Of a stretch of 64,000 nt of DNA, positions 34,060 to 42,634 are shown piece by piece. Location of the stretch: positions 131,261-195,260 of the forward strand of contig JADJYW010000016.1 in NCBI GenBank assembly GCA_016719605.1. Direction: 5' to 3'. A model generated the notes under the pieces. That model had not been told where the DNA came from. It was given only the letters and a program-made list of their open reading frames with translations, and searched no databases. The position numbers and the translations under genes were made by a program. The first letter of the stretch is position 1, and each line of letters starts with the position of its first letter. The stretch is from Lewinellaceae bacterium (GTDB taxonomy: Bacteria > Bacteroidota > Bacteroidia > Chitinophagales > Saprospiraceae).

Positions 34060-35028
34060 TTACAACAAAACCCGAACGGTTTCTATTTTCCGCTCGCTGA
34101 CCAATTCGAGGATGAACGTTTTGCCGTCCAACTCCAGGCGGTCGCCCTGTTCAGGAATGGTTTTGCTGGTCGTGACCAAATACCCGGATAACGTGTGGTA
34201 GTCGCCCAACGGCAGCTGGAGCGCGGGGTATTTGTCGTTGAGGTGTTCGATTTTGAGTCGCCCGGAGAAGCGGTATTCGGATTCCGACAACTGCTCCTCC
34301 ACGAATTCCCGGCGGTCGTGCTCGTCGTCAATTTCGCCGAACAGTTGTTCCAGCGCATCCTCCAGGGTGACAAGCCCGGCTAAGCCGCCGTACTCGTCCA
34401 CCACACAAGCGATATTGGTGCGTTTGCGGATAAACTTGTGCAGCAGGTCGTTTGCAACCATGGTTTCCGGCACGAAGGTGATGGGCAGCACCAGGTCGCG
34501 CACATGCCGGGGATGGGCAAACATTTGCTGCACATGCACATAGCCGAGCACATTGTCCAGCGTGCCGCCGATCACCAATATCCTCGACAGGCCGCTTTCG
34601 ACAAAGGACCGGCGCAGTTCTGCCAGCGGGGCATTCACGTCGTGGCAAACGATTTCCGGTCTCGGGGCCATACAATCGCGTGCTCGAATGGTTTTCAGAT
34701 GCAGGGCATTTTCGAGCAGTTCGACGGCCACTTCTTCTCCCGGCCCGGCGCCGGAATTTTGTTGCACGAAATACTCCAGCAGGGCCTCGTCGGCTTCTGC
34801 GGTCGTTTGCCAGGCGTGGCGGAGCAGTGTTTTGCGAAAAAGCAGCAGCAATAAAAACAGCAGCACCCCCACAAACAGGGGAGCGGCCCACCCGCTACCG
34901 AGGAGAAACGAAAACATCGGCACTATCCAGAAAGCGGCCAAAGCGGCCAGGGTTGTGAGCAGTAAAGTTGCCGGTAGCGCGTGGCCGCCTATTTGGAGCA
35001 GGGTGCGTCGAGATCGGGAGTCGTCCAT
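34060..35028 (-). CDS. CorC/HlyC-type CBS-domain membrane protein (GldE-like, short membrane domain)
   Basis: 322 residues. Two to three hydrophobic helices at about 15-65, then a linker, two CBS domains (about 110-230, MAPRPEIVCHDVNAPLAELR and VVDEYGGLAGLVTLEDALEQ), and a C-terminal transporter-associated (CorC_HlyC) domain (about 245-320). GldE and CNNM relatives usually carry a full DUF21 membrane domain of about 170 residues with four helices; here only about 65 residues precede the CBS region, so the membrane part is truncated or diverged. GldE supports gliding and T9SS in Bacteroidota; magnesium export is the alternative. The lptC gene ends 4 bases from its start. Confidence 0.8.
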   Translation of the reverse strand: MDDSRSRRTLLQIGGHALPATLLLTTLAALAAFWIVPMFSFLLGSGWAAPLFVGVLLFLLLLLFRKTLLRHAWQTTAEADEALLEYFVQQNSGAGPGEEVAVELLENALHLKTIRARDCMAPRPEIVCHDVNAPLAELRRSFVESGLSRILVIGGTLDNVLGYVHVQQMFAHPRHVRDLVLPITFVPETMVANDLLHKFIRKRTNIACVVDEYGGLAGLVTLEDALEQLFGEIDDEHDRREFVEEQLSESEYRFSGRLKIEHLNDKYPALQLPLGDYHTLSGYLVTTSKTIPEQGDRLELDGKTFILELVSERKIETVRVLL

Positions 35029-35031
35029 AAT

Positions 35032-35604
35032 TTAGTTGGCCGCTTTGTCCAATTGCTCCGCCTTGAGGGTGCCCTTGGGTACGGTTATTTTCCAGAAGGA
35101 AAAATCCTGGTTGGCTTCCAGCCCGAAACCATAAAGCACCTCGCCGGGCCGAGTCACTTTCACAAACTTGTCGGTGTGTATCCGTTCGGTTTTTTCATCC
35201 CAAATCAGCTCCTCTGTTTCCAGTTTTTCCTGCTCAATGGTGGTCAGCACTACACTGTCGCGCGCAATAACTAATCCCTTGTCCTGCTGCCGAACAGCAA
35301 ATTTGGCGATCAGCGTGCTGCGTACCTGAAGCCGTGGAGTCAAAAATTCCATTTTGATACCATCTGGAAATTCCTGTCGGGGATTTTCCCGGTCCAGGTA
35401 GTTGTGCAGCGTAGGCCCCGTCACGCGTACGCGCAGAACGGCGCTGTCGGAGTACAGGATTTCAACCGAGCGCCCCACCTCCACAGCCGTGTCGTCGGTG
35501 TCGTACAGGAGGTCGGCACGCCGGGCTGCCGGATCGCAGCCGATCAGGCACCAGGCCACGACCAGCATGGCTGCAAATACAAGTATGCGTGTGTGGTCCA
35601 ACAT
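35032..35604 (-). CDS. lptC: LPS export ABC transporter periplasmic protein LptC
   Basis: 190 residues. Lipoprotein-type signal (VVAWCLIGC, Cys23), then a beta-jellyroll with the LptC pattern: VEILYSDSAVLRVRVTGPTL, EFPDGIKMEFLTP, RDSVVLTTIEQEKLETEELIWDEKTERI (shown in parts) and the closing GLEANQDFSFWKI. It bridges LptBFG in the inner membrane and LptA in the periplasm during LPS export. It sits between a five-helix membrane gene (6 bases) and the GldE-like gene (3 bases), one likely operon. Confidence 0.88.
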   Translation of the reverse strand: MLDHTRILVFAAMLVVAWCLIGCDPAARRADLLYDTDDTAVEVGRSVEILYSDSAVLRVRVTGPTLHNYLDRENPRQEFPDGIKMEFLTPRLQVRSTLIAKFAVRQQDKGLVIARDSVVLTTIEQEKLETEELIWDEKTERIHTDKFVKVTRPGEVLYGFGLEANQDFSFWKITVPKGTLKAEQLDKAAN

Positions 35605-35610
35605 GGTTCA

Positions 35611-36117
35611 TCAGGAAATCATCTGCCGAAACCCGTAGCGCAGCACCAGCAGCATACCCACCACAATCAGCAGGAGATACTGCACAGGCACCCGCACAAA
35701 CGCAACGAGGTGCGTACGGTCCAGCAAATACATCAACATAAACACCGCCCCGATGGTCATCATCAGGCTCGATAACTTGCCAAAACCCGGGACGCGCTCG
35801 AACGGAACCGCGCGACGAATCAGACTCAGCGTCAGGATCATGGAAATGACCGGCATGACCTGTGTGAGCAGGTTGGCATTCAGAATACTGCCATGGTGCT
35901 CAAACAAAAACAGGTACACGCTCAAAGCCACGGAAAAAATACCCGGAATACACACGGCATACACCAGAAACGCATACAGGTATTTCCAAGGCGACTGATG
36001 CCCCTCGCCACGACTAATCCAGCCGGCCAGCAAGGCGGTCAGCGGAATAAGCAGGAAGTAGCCCACCAGTACAAGCGGGTGTTCGCCGAGGTAATCGAAA
36101 AAGTCGCGAAGCGTCAT
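35611..36117 (-). CDS. Small multispan membrane protein of unknown function
   Basis: 168 residues from the ATG at 36117; the open frame upstream only translates the tandem repeat as STNHQ/QPTH units. Four or five membrane helices are visible (about 13-32, 45-68, 80-100, 115-135, 140-160), with short charged loops and no recognisable motif. The first helix is preceded by MTLRDFFDYLGEHPL. It is the first gene of the membrane gene - lptC - GldE-like unit, so a role in envelope assembly is possible but unproven. Confidence 0.7.
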   Translation of the reverse strand: MTLRDFFDYLGEHPLVLVGYFLLIPLTALLAGWISRGEGHQSPWKYLYAFLVYAVCIPGIFSVALSVYLFLFEHHGSILNANLLTQVMPVISMILTLSLIRRAVPFERVPGFGKLSSLMMTIGAVFMLMYLLDRTHLVAFVRVPVQYLLLIVVGMLLVLRYGFRQMIS

Positions 36118-36120
36118 GTG

Positions 36121-36196
36121 GGTTGGTTGACTGGTTGATTGGTGATTGGTTGACTGGTGATTGGTTGATTGGTGATTGGTGATTGGTTGACTGGAA
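36121..36196. repeat. Tandem repeat of GATTGGT/GACTGGT units in a 5' leader
   Basis: About ten imperfect 7-8 base units. On the minus (coding) strand it reads CCAATCA, CCAGTCA and similar, almost without G, and ends 4 bases before the start codon at 36117. The TACATTTG element at 36247-36254 lies upstream of it, so the repeat is transcribed. Confidence 0.85.
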
Positions 36197-36246
36197 TGTC
36201 CTTTTTTTGCAGGGTGATTCCACTGCACGCTTTTCTCCAGTGCGAG

Positions 36247-36254
36247 CAAATGTA
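36247..36254 (-). promoter_or_regulatory. Putative -7 promoter element (TACATTTG)
   Basis: Minus-strand TAnnTTTG match about 130 bases upstream of the start at 36117; the leader between them contains the tandem repeat. Confidence 0.45.
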
Positions 36255-36262
36255 CCGCATCC

Positions 36263-37165
36263 ATGACCGGCAGCAAAGCACGCTATATTGATTTCTGCGA
36301 CGACCACGCGGTGCCGCTCCATTTGCAGCCCTGGTGGCTCGATGCTGTCTGCGGCCCCGATGCCTGGGGGGCAGCCGTAGCCGGCCGGCCGGTTGCGGCG
36401 ATCTGGCCCTGGTATCGGACGCGCCGGTGGGGATTGCCGGTCGTGCAACTGCCGCCGCTGACGGCCTACGCCGGCCCCTGGCTGCCTACGCCCGACCCCG
36501 CGCAGCCCGCGCACAAGCGCCTCGCATCCGCACAACGACTGCTGACCCAACTGATCGAACAACTGCCCGACGTATTTTTTTTTCATCAAACCTGCCGACC
36601 GGAAATCAGGAACGCACTGCCGCTTCTCTGGGCAGGCTTTCGCCAAACGACGCGCTACACCTATGTGCTGCCCGACACCGGCGATTTGCCTGCGCTGTTT
36701 GCCGGCCTGAAAAATACCCTGCGCACAGACCTGCGCCGGGCCGACGAGCAGTTGGACGTGGAGCGGTCAAACAACCCGGAACACTTGTTTGACCTCCATG
36801 CGCAATCGTTTGCCCGCAAGGGCCTGCGCCCGCCATACACCCCGGCAGCTTTTCGGCGCCTGCACGCGGCGCTCGAGCAGCGGGGCCGGTCGGCGGGTTT
36901 TGTGGCCCGCGACCGAATTACCGGTATCGCTTGCGCCGCCCTTTTTTTGGCCTTCGATGCGCAGCAAGCAGGGGTGTTGCTCACTGGTGTCGATGCCAGG
37001 CAGCCGCATCCGGGCGCCTTGCACCGCCTGTACTGGGAAGCCATTCGGTTTTGCTCGGAACGCGGCCTCAGCCTTGATTTTGAAGGCAGTATGAACCCCG
37101 GTATCGAGCGGGTGTTTCGGGGGTTCGGGGGGCACTTGATCCCCTATTCCCGAATTTGGAAGTAA
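36263..37165 (+). CDS. FemAB/BioF2-like GNAT acyltransferase
   Basis: 300 residues. The N-terminal part (DFCDDHAVPLHLQPWWLDAV) and the second half (TLRTDLRRADEQLDV, FARKGLRPPYTPAAFRRL, then SLDFEGSMNPGIERVFRGFG) follow the peptidoglycan-FemAB / BioF2-like acetyltransferase pattern, a double GNAT fold. Relatives move amino acids or acyl groups onto cell-envelope or lipid precursors. No signal peptide. The substrate is unknown. It is transcribed away from the lptC cluster. Confidence 0.8.
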   Translation: MTGSKARYIDFCDDHAVPLHLQPWWLDAVCGPDAWGAAVAGRPVAAIWPWYRTRRWGLPVVQLPPLTAYAGPWLPTPDPAQPAHKRLASAQRLLTQLIEQLPDVFFFHQTCRPEIRNALPLLWAGFRQTTRYTYVLPDTGDLPALFAGLKNTLRTDLRRADEQLDVERSNNPEHLFDLHAQSFARKGLRPPYTPAAFRRLHAALEQRGRSAGFVARDRITGIACAALFLAFDAQQAGVLLTGVDARQPHPGALHRLYWEAIRFCSERGLSLDFEGSMNPGIERVFRGFGGHLIPYSRIWK

Positions 37166-37269
37166 TCTCAGAAGGGCTGTTCTGCTAAAAAACCTCAACT
37201 TTGTTCGCAGAAACATCTGCTCCCAGCGGCATTATCCGCTGAAAAAAGGTGTCGCCCGCTGCCCGAACA

Positions 37270-38360
37270 ATGGAAAAATAACACTACTGCTGCTGCTCAT
37301 CCTCCTGCTCCCGCGCTATGCTCCGGCGCAAGCAGACTGTTTCGAACGGCGCTTTCTGGAGGGCAAAACGGCCTGCGAACGCCGCGCATTCGACGCCGCC
37401 CTCGGCCACCTCACCGCTGCCGCCGACTGCCCCGACAAACCGCGCGACACTGATCTGGGGGACTGGATTGCTCGCGCCCAACACGGCCGCGACGAGCGAC
37501 TTGCCTGGCGCCGCGCACTCGACGCCGACTCCCGTGCCGCCTGGCAGACCTTTCTCGAGCGCTTTCCCGACGGGTACTACCGCGCCCGCGCCGGGGAACG
37601 CCATACGCGTTTGCAGGCGATAGAAGCCCGACCCATTGTGCAAAATACCGCTACCGGAACCATCAACTGGACGCAGGAATTTGTGGAAGCGACGGGGGAA
37701 ACGGGCATCAACCGAAAAAAATGGCCCACCGAGGCGGAAGCCGTGCAAATGGCTACCCGTGGCGCCGAGGTTGTGGCCAAGGCTAATCTGCTGGAGACTA
37801 TCGGCGACATGCACATCCGCCGCCAGACCGTCATGCGTATTTTGATGGCCGAGAACAGCGCGGTAAAAACCCGCGTTTGGAGTCTTGTACAGGGCGCCCG
37901 CATCGTCGGCGAGCCATATTTCGGCAAGGATGCCGTGACCGTCACGGTGCGCATCCCCATGTTTGGTCCGGACGGGTTGGCTGCCGCTGTGCTGCCCGGG
38001 CCGCCGGAACGCGCACCCGTTGAGCCGGACGATACCTCCGATACCGACATCTTCGAGTGGACCCTGTTGTTGCCGGCCGGTACTGCGCCGGCGTTCACCC
38101 TTTTTCCCGTTTTCACAGACGCACAAAACGCGCTGCTGTTGGACGGCTCCACCACCGCCACCACCGATGCCGCCGCCCTTGCCCGCTGGTACCGGGCTAA
38201 ACCCGGCGAGTTTTTTTTCGAAAAAAACACCTTCGAGGCACGCCTGAGTAGTGTAGGGCACCTCATGCTGCCCGATGCAGCCATACCGGTTTTTCAAGCG
38301 TGGAAAAACGCCCGGGAGACCGGCGCCGGAGCGTTACCCGTACGGGTGGTGGTCCGGTGA
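37270..38360 (+). CDS. LPP20-domain exported protein, frameshifted near its start
   Basis: The ATG at 37270 starts a signal peptide that is broken after three codons (MEK then stop), while the next frame continues as ITLLLLLILLLPRYAPAQA and stays open to 38360. Adding one A to the A5 run joins them and gives exactly 363 codons plus stop. The first ~110 residues are a Cys-containing, TPR-like helical segment (WQTFLERFPDGYYRARAG); the centre (about 120-230: GTINWTQEFVEATGETGI, VAKANLLETIGDMHI) matches the LPP20/FlgP lipoprotein domain. Likely periplasmic or outer-membrane. Function unknown. The indel is probably a base-calling error. Confidence 0.75.
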
Positions 38361-38423
38361 GTAATTTTTTTAGAAGAAAAAGCGGCAACAGGCATCTGAA
38401 CACTCCCGAAAGTAGCGGATACG

Positions 38424-39581
38424 CTATCCCGCGTTCAGCCGCAGGAAATTTTGCAGGCCCGCCTGGTCTATCACCCCGACTAATTCGCCCTGATCGGCTA
38501 CGGCGAGCAGGCCCACCCCGCGCTGCTGGAGCAAATGGAAGACGTATTCCAGCCGCTCGTCCTGCGTCACGACATTGACCTGCGGTTTGGCATACTGCCC
38601 GATTTCTGCCGACAGGTCGTGTTTTTTCATGGCGGCCATGATCTGGGGTTCTTCCAGCACCCCGATGAGGTGGTCTTGCAAGTCGAATACCAGAAAATGA
38701 CGCTCCAGTCCCTGCTGGAGCAAGGCGATGGGGGTTTGCATCCAGTCGTTGATCGAGAGGCGGGTAAACTGCGGACGCATCAGGTCGCGGGCTTTGAAAC
38801 GGCGCACCAGGGCATCCAGGCGCACCATGTTGTTCTCCGCGCGTGCGGTGGTGAACACAAAAAAACCGATGAGCGCCAGGGTGAACGCGCTTTTCCACAA
38901 CCCGATCACAACGAACAACACGGCGATGCCCTGGCCCAGCCAGGAAGCCACTTGCGTGGCACGCACCCGCCCCATACGCATGGCCAGCAGGGCGCGGAAA
39001 ATGCGGCCGCCGTCCATCGGGAATGCCGGAATCAGGTTGAACACCACCAGCGCAATGTTGGTGACGACCAGCACAGGCAGGTAAAACAGCAGCCCCGTGG
39101 CCGCAATACCTACTTCTTCGATGACCTCCGGGTCGCTTTCTCCGCTACCGAACGTCATGTTTTGTTCCAGAATCCAGTTGAACAGCATCCAGCGGTCGCC
39201 CTGATAGAGCAGTTTTCCCAGCAGGAACAACAGGATAGCCAGCACGACATTCACCATCGGCCCGGCTATGGCGACGAGGAATTCCTGCATTGGTTTTTCC
39301 GGCATGCGCTCCAGGCGGGCAATGCCGCCGATGGGGGTGAGGATAATGTCCTGGGTACGCACCCCGTATCGGCGTGCCGTGAGTGCGTGCCCGTACTCGT
39401 GCAACAGCACGCATGCAAACAGGGCTATGAAAAAAACCATGAGCCAGATGGTATTCAGGACATCGAGGTTGTTGGCATAGCCGATCCAGAGCGCATACAG
39501 AAAAATAAGGCCGAAACTCCAGTGCAGGTGTACCGGAATACCGAACCAGGTAAACAATTTGAGTGAGCTGCGCATGGGCAT
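38424..39581 (-). CDS. Site-2-type (M50) zinc metalloprotease with CBS domains
   Basis: 385 residues. Six membrane helices with the zinc motif HEYGH (61-65) and the second ligand motif NLIPAFPMDGGR, followed by two CBS domains (about 255-380, RDLMRPQFTRLSINDWMQ and LLAVADQGELVGVIDQAGL). This is the SpoIVFB-like, CBS-containing class of intramembrane proteases, whose activity can be set by nucleotide binding to the CBS pair. Substrates are typically anti-sigma factors or membrane remnants; none is encoded nearby. ATG start at 39581. Confidence 0.94.
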   Translation of the reverse strand: MPMRSSLKLFTWFGIPVHLHWSFGLIFLYALWIGYANNLDVLNTIWLMVFFIALFACVLLHEYGHALTARRYGVRTQDIILTPIGGIARLERMPEKPMQEFLVAIAGPMVNVVLAILLFLLGKLLYQGDRWMLFNWILEQNMTFGSGESDPEVIEEVGIAATGLLFYLPVLVVTNIALVVFNLIPAFPMDGGRIFRALLAMRMGRVRATQVASWLGQGIAVLFVVIGLWKSAFTLALIGFFVFTTARAENNMVRLDALVRRFKARDLMRPQFTRLSINDWMQTPIALLQQGLERHFLVFDLQDHLIGVLEEPQIMAAMKKHDLSAEIGQYAKPQVNVVTQDERLEYVFHLLQQRGVGLLAVADQGELVGVIDQAGLQNFLRLNAG

Positions 39582-39605
39582 GGATTGAGCAGGCGGGGCT
39601 GCGGG

Positions 39606-40343
39606 TTATTTTTTCTTAGCCAGGATAATGTACTGGTAGTCTAAGGATTCCTTGTCAATTTGGACTACCTCAAAACCACCTGCACTCAATTCCTTTTCTA
39701 CCTGGCTGAGCGCCACTTTGTACTCGTCCGGCGGGCCGATCGGGAGGTTATTTTTTTTGAAATCAATGATCAGGAGCGTGGCGCCGGATTTCATGCCCTG
39801 GGCGAGAGCCTGGAGGTATTGCACCCGGTTTTCGATGTAGCCGTAGGTGTTCACGATGAGGGCGGCGTCGGCTTCTTCCGGCGCCAGCATGGGGTCTTCG
39901 GGTTTGGCGAGGCGACTCTCAAAGCGGTCGCGGTATTGCGCGGGCAGGCGCACTTTTACGCTGTCCATGAAAGTAATGAAACGGGGGTCAATATCCACAC
40001 CAATGACCTTGTCGGCGAGCGGTACCAGTCGGAAGGTAAAATAGCCGGTTCCGGCGCCGATATCGGCCACGGTTTTGCCTTTCAAATCGCCCAGTAGCGC
40101 GATCACCATGCCGGGTTTTTGCCAGATGACCCGGTCTTTGCTTTCGTAATCGGCCACTAAATTTTCAAAATTTCCGGCTCCGGCTTTGGGCACGGGGCGT
40201 TCGGAGGCTACGGTAGTTGGCCGCGGCGCTTCGCGGGCCATGCCCGGTGTTTGGTGGCTATTGGCGGACGGGGAATCGTTGCGGCAGGCACCGAGACCGG
40301 TTGCGATGATAAAAGCGGTAGCAAAGTAGATGAGGCGTATCAT
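39606..40343 (-). CDS. Lipoprotein-anchored class I SAM-dependent methyltransferase
   Basis: 245 residues. A lipoprotein signal (FIIATGLGAC, Cys20) and a Ser/Pro-rich linker precede a Rossmann-type methyltransferase domain (about 60-245): motif I VADIGAGTGYFTFRLVP, acidic loop VIGVDIDPRF, and motif IV-like DAALIVNTYGYIEN. Secreted or periplasmic methyltransferases are unusual because SAM is cytosolic, but this lipoprotein form recurs in Bacteroidota. Substrate unknown. A TACTTTTG element lies 21 bases upstream of the start. Confidence 0.85.
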   Translation of the reverse strand: MIRLIYFATAFIIATGLGACRNDSPSANSHQTPGMAREAPRPTTVASERPVPKAGAGNFENLVADYESKDRVIWQKPGMVIALLGDLKGKTVADIGAGTGYFTFRLVPLADKVIGVDIDPRFITFMDSVKVRLPAQYRDRFESRLAKPEDPMLAPEEADAALIVNTYGYIENRVQYLQALAQGMKSGATLLIIDFKKNNLPIGPPDEYKVALSQVEKELSAGGFEVVQIDKESLDYQYIILAKKK

Positions 40344-40363
40344 GTGTGTTGACTAAAACGCCC

Positions 40364-40371
40364 CAAAAGTA
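40364..40371 (-). promoter_or_regulatory. Putative -7 promoter element (TACTTTTG) for the methyltransferase
   Basis: Minus-strand TAnnTTTG match 21 bases upstream of the start at 40343. Confidence 0.45.
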
Positions 40372-40422
40372 GGGAAGTTCGCCCAATGTGGTTTAGCGTG
40401 TCTCGTAAGTCACGGTTTATAG

Positions 40423-40500
40423 TCCACAGCAGCGGCGCAGAGACGCGGAGGTTTTGATAATCCTGTTATTAAACCTCCGCGTCTCTGCGCCGCTGTTGTG
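40423..40500. repeat. Perfect-arm dyad of the CGCAGAGACGCGGAGG family
   Basis: 24-base perfect arms (40431-40454 and 40471-40494), extending to about 31 bases with one mismatch, around a 16-base AT-rich loop. The arm sequence is the same unit as the tandem array at 51.05-51.39 kb. It lies between nhaD and the methyltransferase gene. Confidence 0.92.
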
Positions 40501-40569
40501 CCAGAACTTCGGGAAATTTCCGAAAACACACGCTCGATGCTCGCGTGCAACGCGCTTGTGGTGTCTTTT

Positions 40570-41883
40570 TTACAGGTGGTGCTGCAGATAATACACACCG
40601 ATCCCGGCAAAGTACCCGATAGCTGCATAGATCGAAATACGTTTCACATACCACAGAAAGTCTACTTTCAGGATACCCATAGCGGCTACACCGGCTGCCG
40701 ATCCGATGATGAGAATACTACCGCCTGTGCCGGCACAGTAGGCCATGAGATTCCAGAAATCGTGATTGGGCGAAAATGTTTCTATCGTGTACATGCCCAT
40801 GGATGCTGCCACGAGGGGCACGTTGTCCACGATGGCGGAGAGTAGCCCAATCATAGTATTGATGGCGTAGATATTACCAAACGTGCTGTTCAGCAATTCG
40901 GACATCAGGTGCAAATGCCCCGATGTTTCCAGAGCGCCTACGGCTAACAGGATTCCGAGGAAGAACAGGATGGCCGGTGTATCAATCCGGCGCAGCATAG
41001 CGGCCACCGTCAGTTTGTGGCGATGGTCCATTTCCTTGTCCCGGTGCAAGAGTTCTGTAATTAACCAAAGTACTCCCAGGGACAGCAGGATGCCCATGTA
41101 TGGCGGCATGTGGGTCACTGTTTTGAAAACCGGAACAAACAGCAGAGCTGCCACGCCGAGCACAAACAACAGATTGCGTTCAAATGCGGAGGTATTGCTG
41201 GAGTGTTCTGCCTCGACTTTGGCCAAATCTCCGTCACCACCTTTTCTGCGCATTACTATCGTTGCTACGGTAAGCGGCGCAAGCAGGCAGATGACCGAGG
41301 GGGCAAAGATGTTTTTGATGATTTCCAGCGTAGTTACCTGTCCCCCGATCCAGAGCATGATGGTTGTTACGTCACCAATAGGCGACCAGGCGCCGCCCGC
41401 ATTGGCGGCGATGATCACAAACCCGCCCAGAAACCAGACATCCTCCTGCTTTTTGATCAATTTCCGCAGCAAGGCACTCATAATGATTGCCGTGGTCATG
41501 TTGTCCAATACCGCGGAAAGAAAAAAGGCTACCCAGGCAATGATCCAGAGCAGTTTAATTTTGTTCGCCGTGCGGATGCGGTCGGTGATAACCCGGAAGC
41601 CGTTGTGCACGTCCACCAGTTCCACGATCGTCATGGCGCCGAGCAGGAAAAACAGGATTTCCGAGATACCGCTCAGATGCTCGGACAAGGAATGGTGCAG
41701 CAGTTGCTGGGGGTCTTCCAAACCGGCGGCGGCAACAGGCATGCCCTGAATGCCAAATGTCAGTATCAGCCAACAAGCCACACCGGTCAGGAGGGCAGAA
41801 GCGGCTTTGTCAATTTTTAGGGGGTGCTCGAAGGCAATCAGGGCATATCCAATGATAAATGCGACAACAATTAGTATGGCCAT
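40570..41883 (-). CDS. nhaD: NhaD-type sodium/proton antiporter
   Basis: 437 residues from the ATG at 41883; the frame upstream only translates the repeat (NQSTSQPVNQ). About twelve helices with NhaD/ion-transporter-superfamily features: SAVLDNMTTAIIM, ANAGGAWSPIGDVTTIMLWI, then the second-half equivalents SAIVDNVPLVAASMGMY and CAGTGGSILIIGSAAGVAAMG. It exports Na+ (or Li+) in exchange for protons. Neighbouring NqrM-like and ApbE genes belong to sodium-pumping respiration, so this locus looks devoted to sodium handling. A G-depleted tandem repeat lies 28-83 bases upstream of the start. Confidence 0.92.
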   Translation of the reverse strand: MAILIVVAFIIGYALIAFEHPLKIDKAASALLTGVACWLILTFGIQGMPVAAAGLEDPQQLLHHSLSEHLSGISEILFFLLGAMTIVELVDVHNGFRVITDRIRTANKIKLLWIIAWVAFFLSAVLDNMTTAIIMSALLRKLIKKQEDVWFLGGFVIIAANAGGAWSPIGDVTTIMLWIGGQVTTLEIIKNIFAPSVICLLAPLTVATIVMRRKGGDGDLAKVEAEHSSNTSAFERNLLFVLGVAALLFVPVFKTVTHMPPYMGILLSLGVLWLITELLHRDKEMDHRHKLTVAAMLRRIDTPAILFFLGILLAVGALETSGHLHLMSELLNSTFGNIYAINTMIGLLSAIVDNVPLVAASMGMYTIETFSPNHDFWNLMAYCAGTGGSILIIGSAAGVAAMGILKVDFLWYVKRISIYAAIGYFAGIGVYYLQHHL

Positions 41884-41910
41884 AAAACAGTGCGGCTGGA
41901 TAGATGAAAA

Positions 41911-41966
41911 AAGTTGGTTGACTGGTTGACTGGTTGACTGGTTTATTGGTTGACTGGTGACTGGGA
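41911..41966. repeat. Tandem repeat of TTGACTGG units in the nhaD leader
   Basis: About six imperfect 8-base units. The coding (minus) strand reads CCAGTCAA repeatedly and is nearly G-free. It ends 28 bases before the nhaD start. The unit is closely related to the repeat at 36.1 kb. Confidence 0.85.
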
Positions 41967-41982
41967 GGTTCATTTAATGAGT

Positions 41983-42013
41983 GCGGCGGTGACTGTTTAT
42001 CAGTCACCGCCGC
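41983..42013 (-). terminator. GC-rich hairpin after the CBS-domain gene
   Basis: Perfect 13-base arms (41983-41995 and 42001-42013) with a 5-base loop, 8 bases past the CBS gene stop on the minus strand. The downstream T-run is weak, so termination may be partial and allow read-through to nhaD. Confidence 0.6.
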
Positions 42014-42021
42014 GCGCTATT

Positions 42022-42456
42022 TTATGTGCCGGAAATGTATTGTTCCAGAAACTGGATGTGGGAGGTTTGTTCCTGAATGATTGCATTCACAATGTCGCCG
42101 ATACTGAGCATGCCCACGACTTTGCCTTCGTCCACAACCGGCAGGTGGCGGATACGCTTGCTGCTGAACAGGTTCATACAATCCTCGATACTCATGTCCA
42201 TCGTTACGGTGAATACATTGGCGGTCATCACCTCGGTAACGGGGGTGCTCTTCGCCTTGCGTCCCTGGATAATTCCTTTGCGGGCATAGTCACGCTCGGA
42301 AAAAATCCCGGCCAAACGCTCGCCCTCCAGCACTAATACGGCACCGATATTTTTTTCGGCCATCAATTGGAGCGCCTCAATGACCGTATGGTCAGGCGTG
42401 ACTGTCCAGGTAACGTGGGTGCGTTTTCCTTCCAGCAGTTTTCGAACAGGCAGCAT
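42022..42456 (-). CDS. CBS-domain pair protein
   Basis: 144 residues, consisting almost entirely of two CBS domains (about 8-65: VTWTVTPDHTVIEALQLMAE, GAVLVLEGERLAGIFSERDY; about 80-140: VTEVMTANVFTVTMDMSIED, RHLPVVDEGKVVGMLSIGDI). Stand-alone CBS pairs bind adenosyl nucleotides and regulate partner enzymes or channels; the nearest transporter is NhaD directly downstream. Cytosolic. The target is not known. Confidence 0.92.
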   Translation of the reverse strand: MLPVRKLLEGKRTHVTWTVTPDHTVIEALQLMAEKNIGAVLVLEGERLAGIFSERDYARKGIIQGRKAKSTPVTEVMTANVFTVTMDMSIEDCMNLFSSKRIRHLPVVDEGKVVGMLSIGDIVNAIIQEQTSHIQFLEQYISGT

Positions 42457-42608
42457 ACGAGTGTATTAAGTGGTTAGTGATAAATTTCGGGCTTTTTTGG
42501 GTGGGGAACAAGGCGCCAGGGCGTAACAAAAATTGGTGGGCTAAGGTATGACACGACTTTTTGTTAGCCAAAACTTTGGAGCGTTTAAATCGGTTTACCA
42601 AGCCGTTG

Positions 42609-42616
42609 TACCTTTG
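42609..42616 (+). promoter_or_regulatory. Putative -7 promoter element (TACCTTTG) for the NqrM-like gene
   Basis: Exact TAnnTTTG match 18 bases before the ATG at 42635; this also selects that ATG over the longer frame starting at 42548. Confidence 0.55.
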
Positions 42617-42634
42617 ACCAAAATTTTTGAGACC

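Noticed and set aside
37284..38297. 337-codon minus-strand frame competing with the LPP20-domain gene
   Set aside because: Repetitive Gly/Val composition without motifs; the plus strand shows a signal peptide and a recognised domain once the A-run indel is corrected.
38535..39566. 343-codon plus-strand frame opposite the M50 protease
   Set aside because: His/Gln-rich shadow; the zinc-protease motifs and membrane helices belong to the minus strand.
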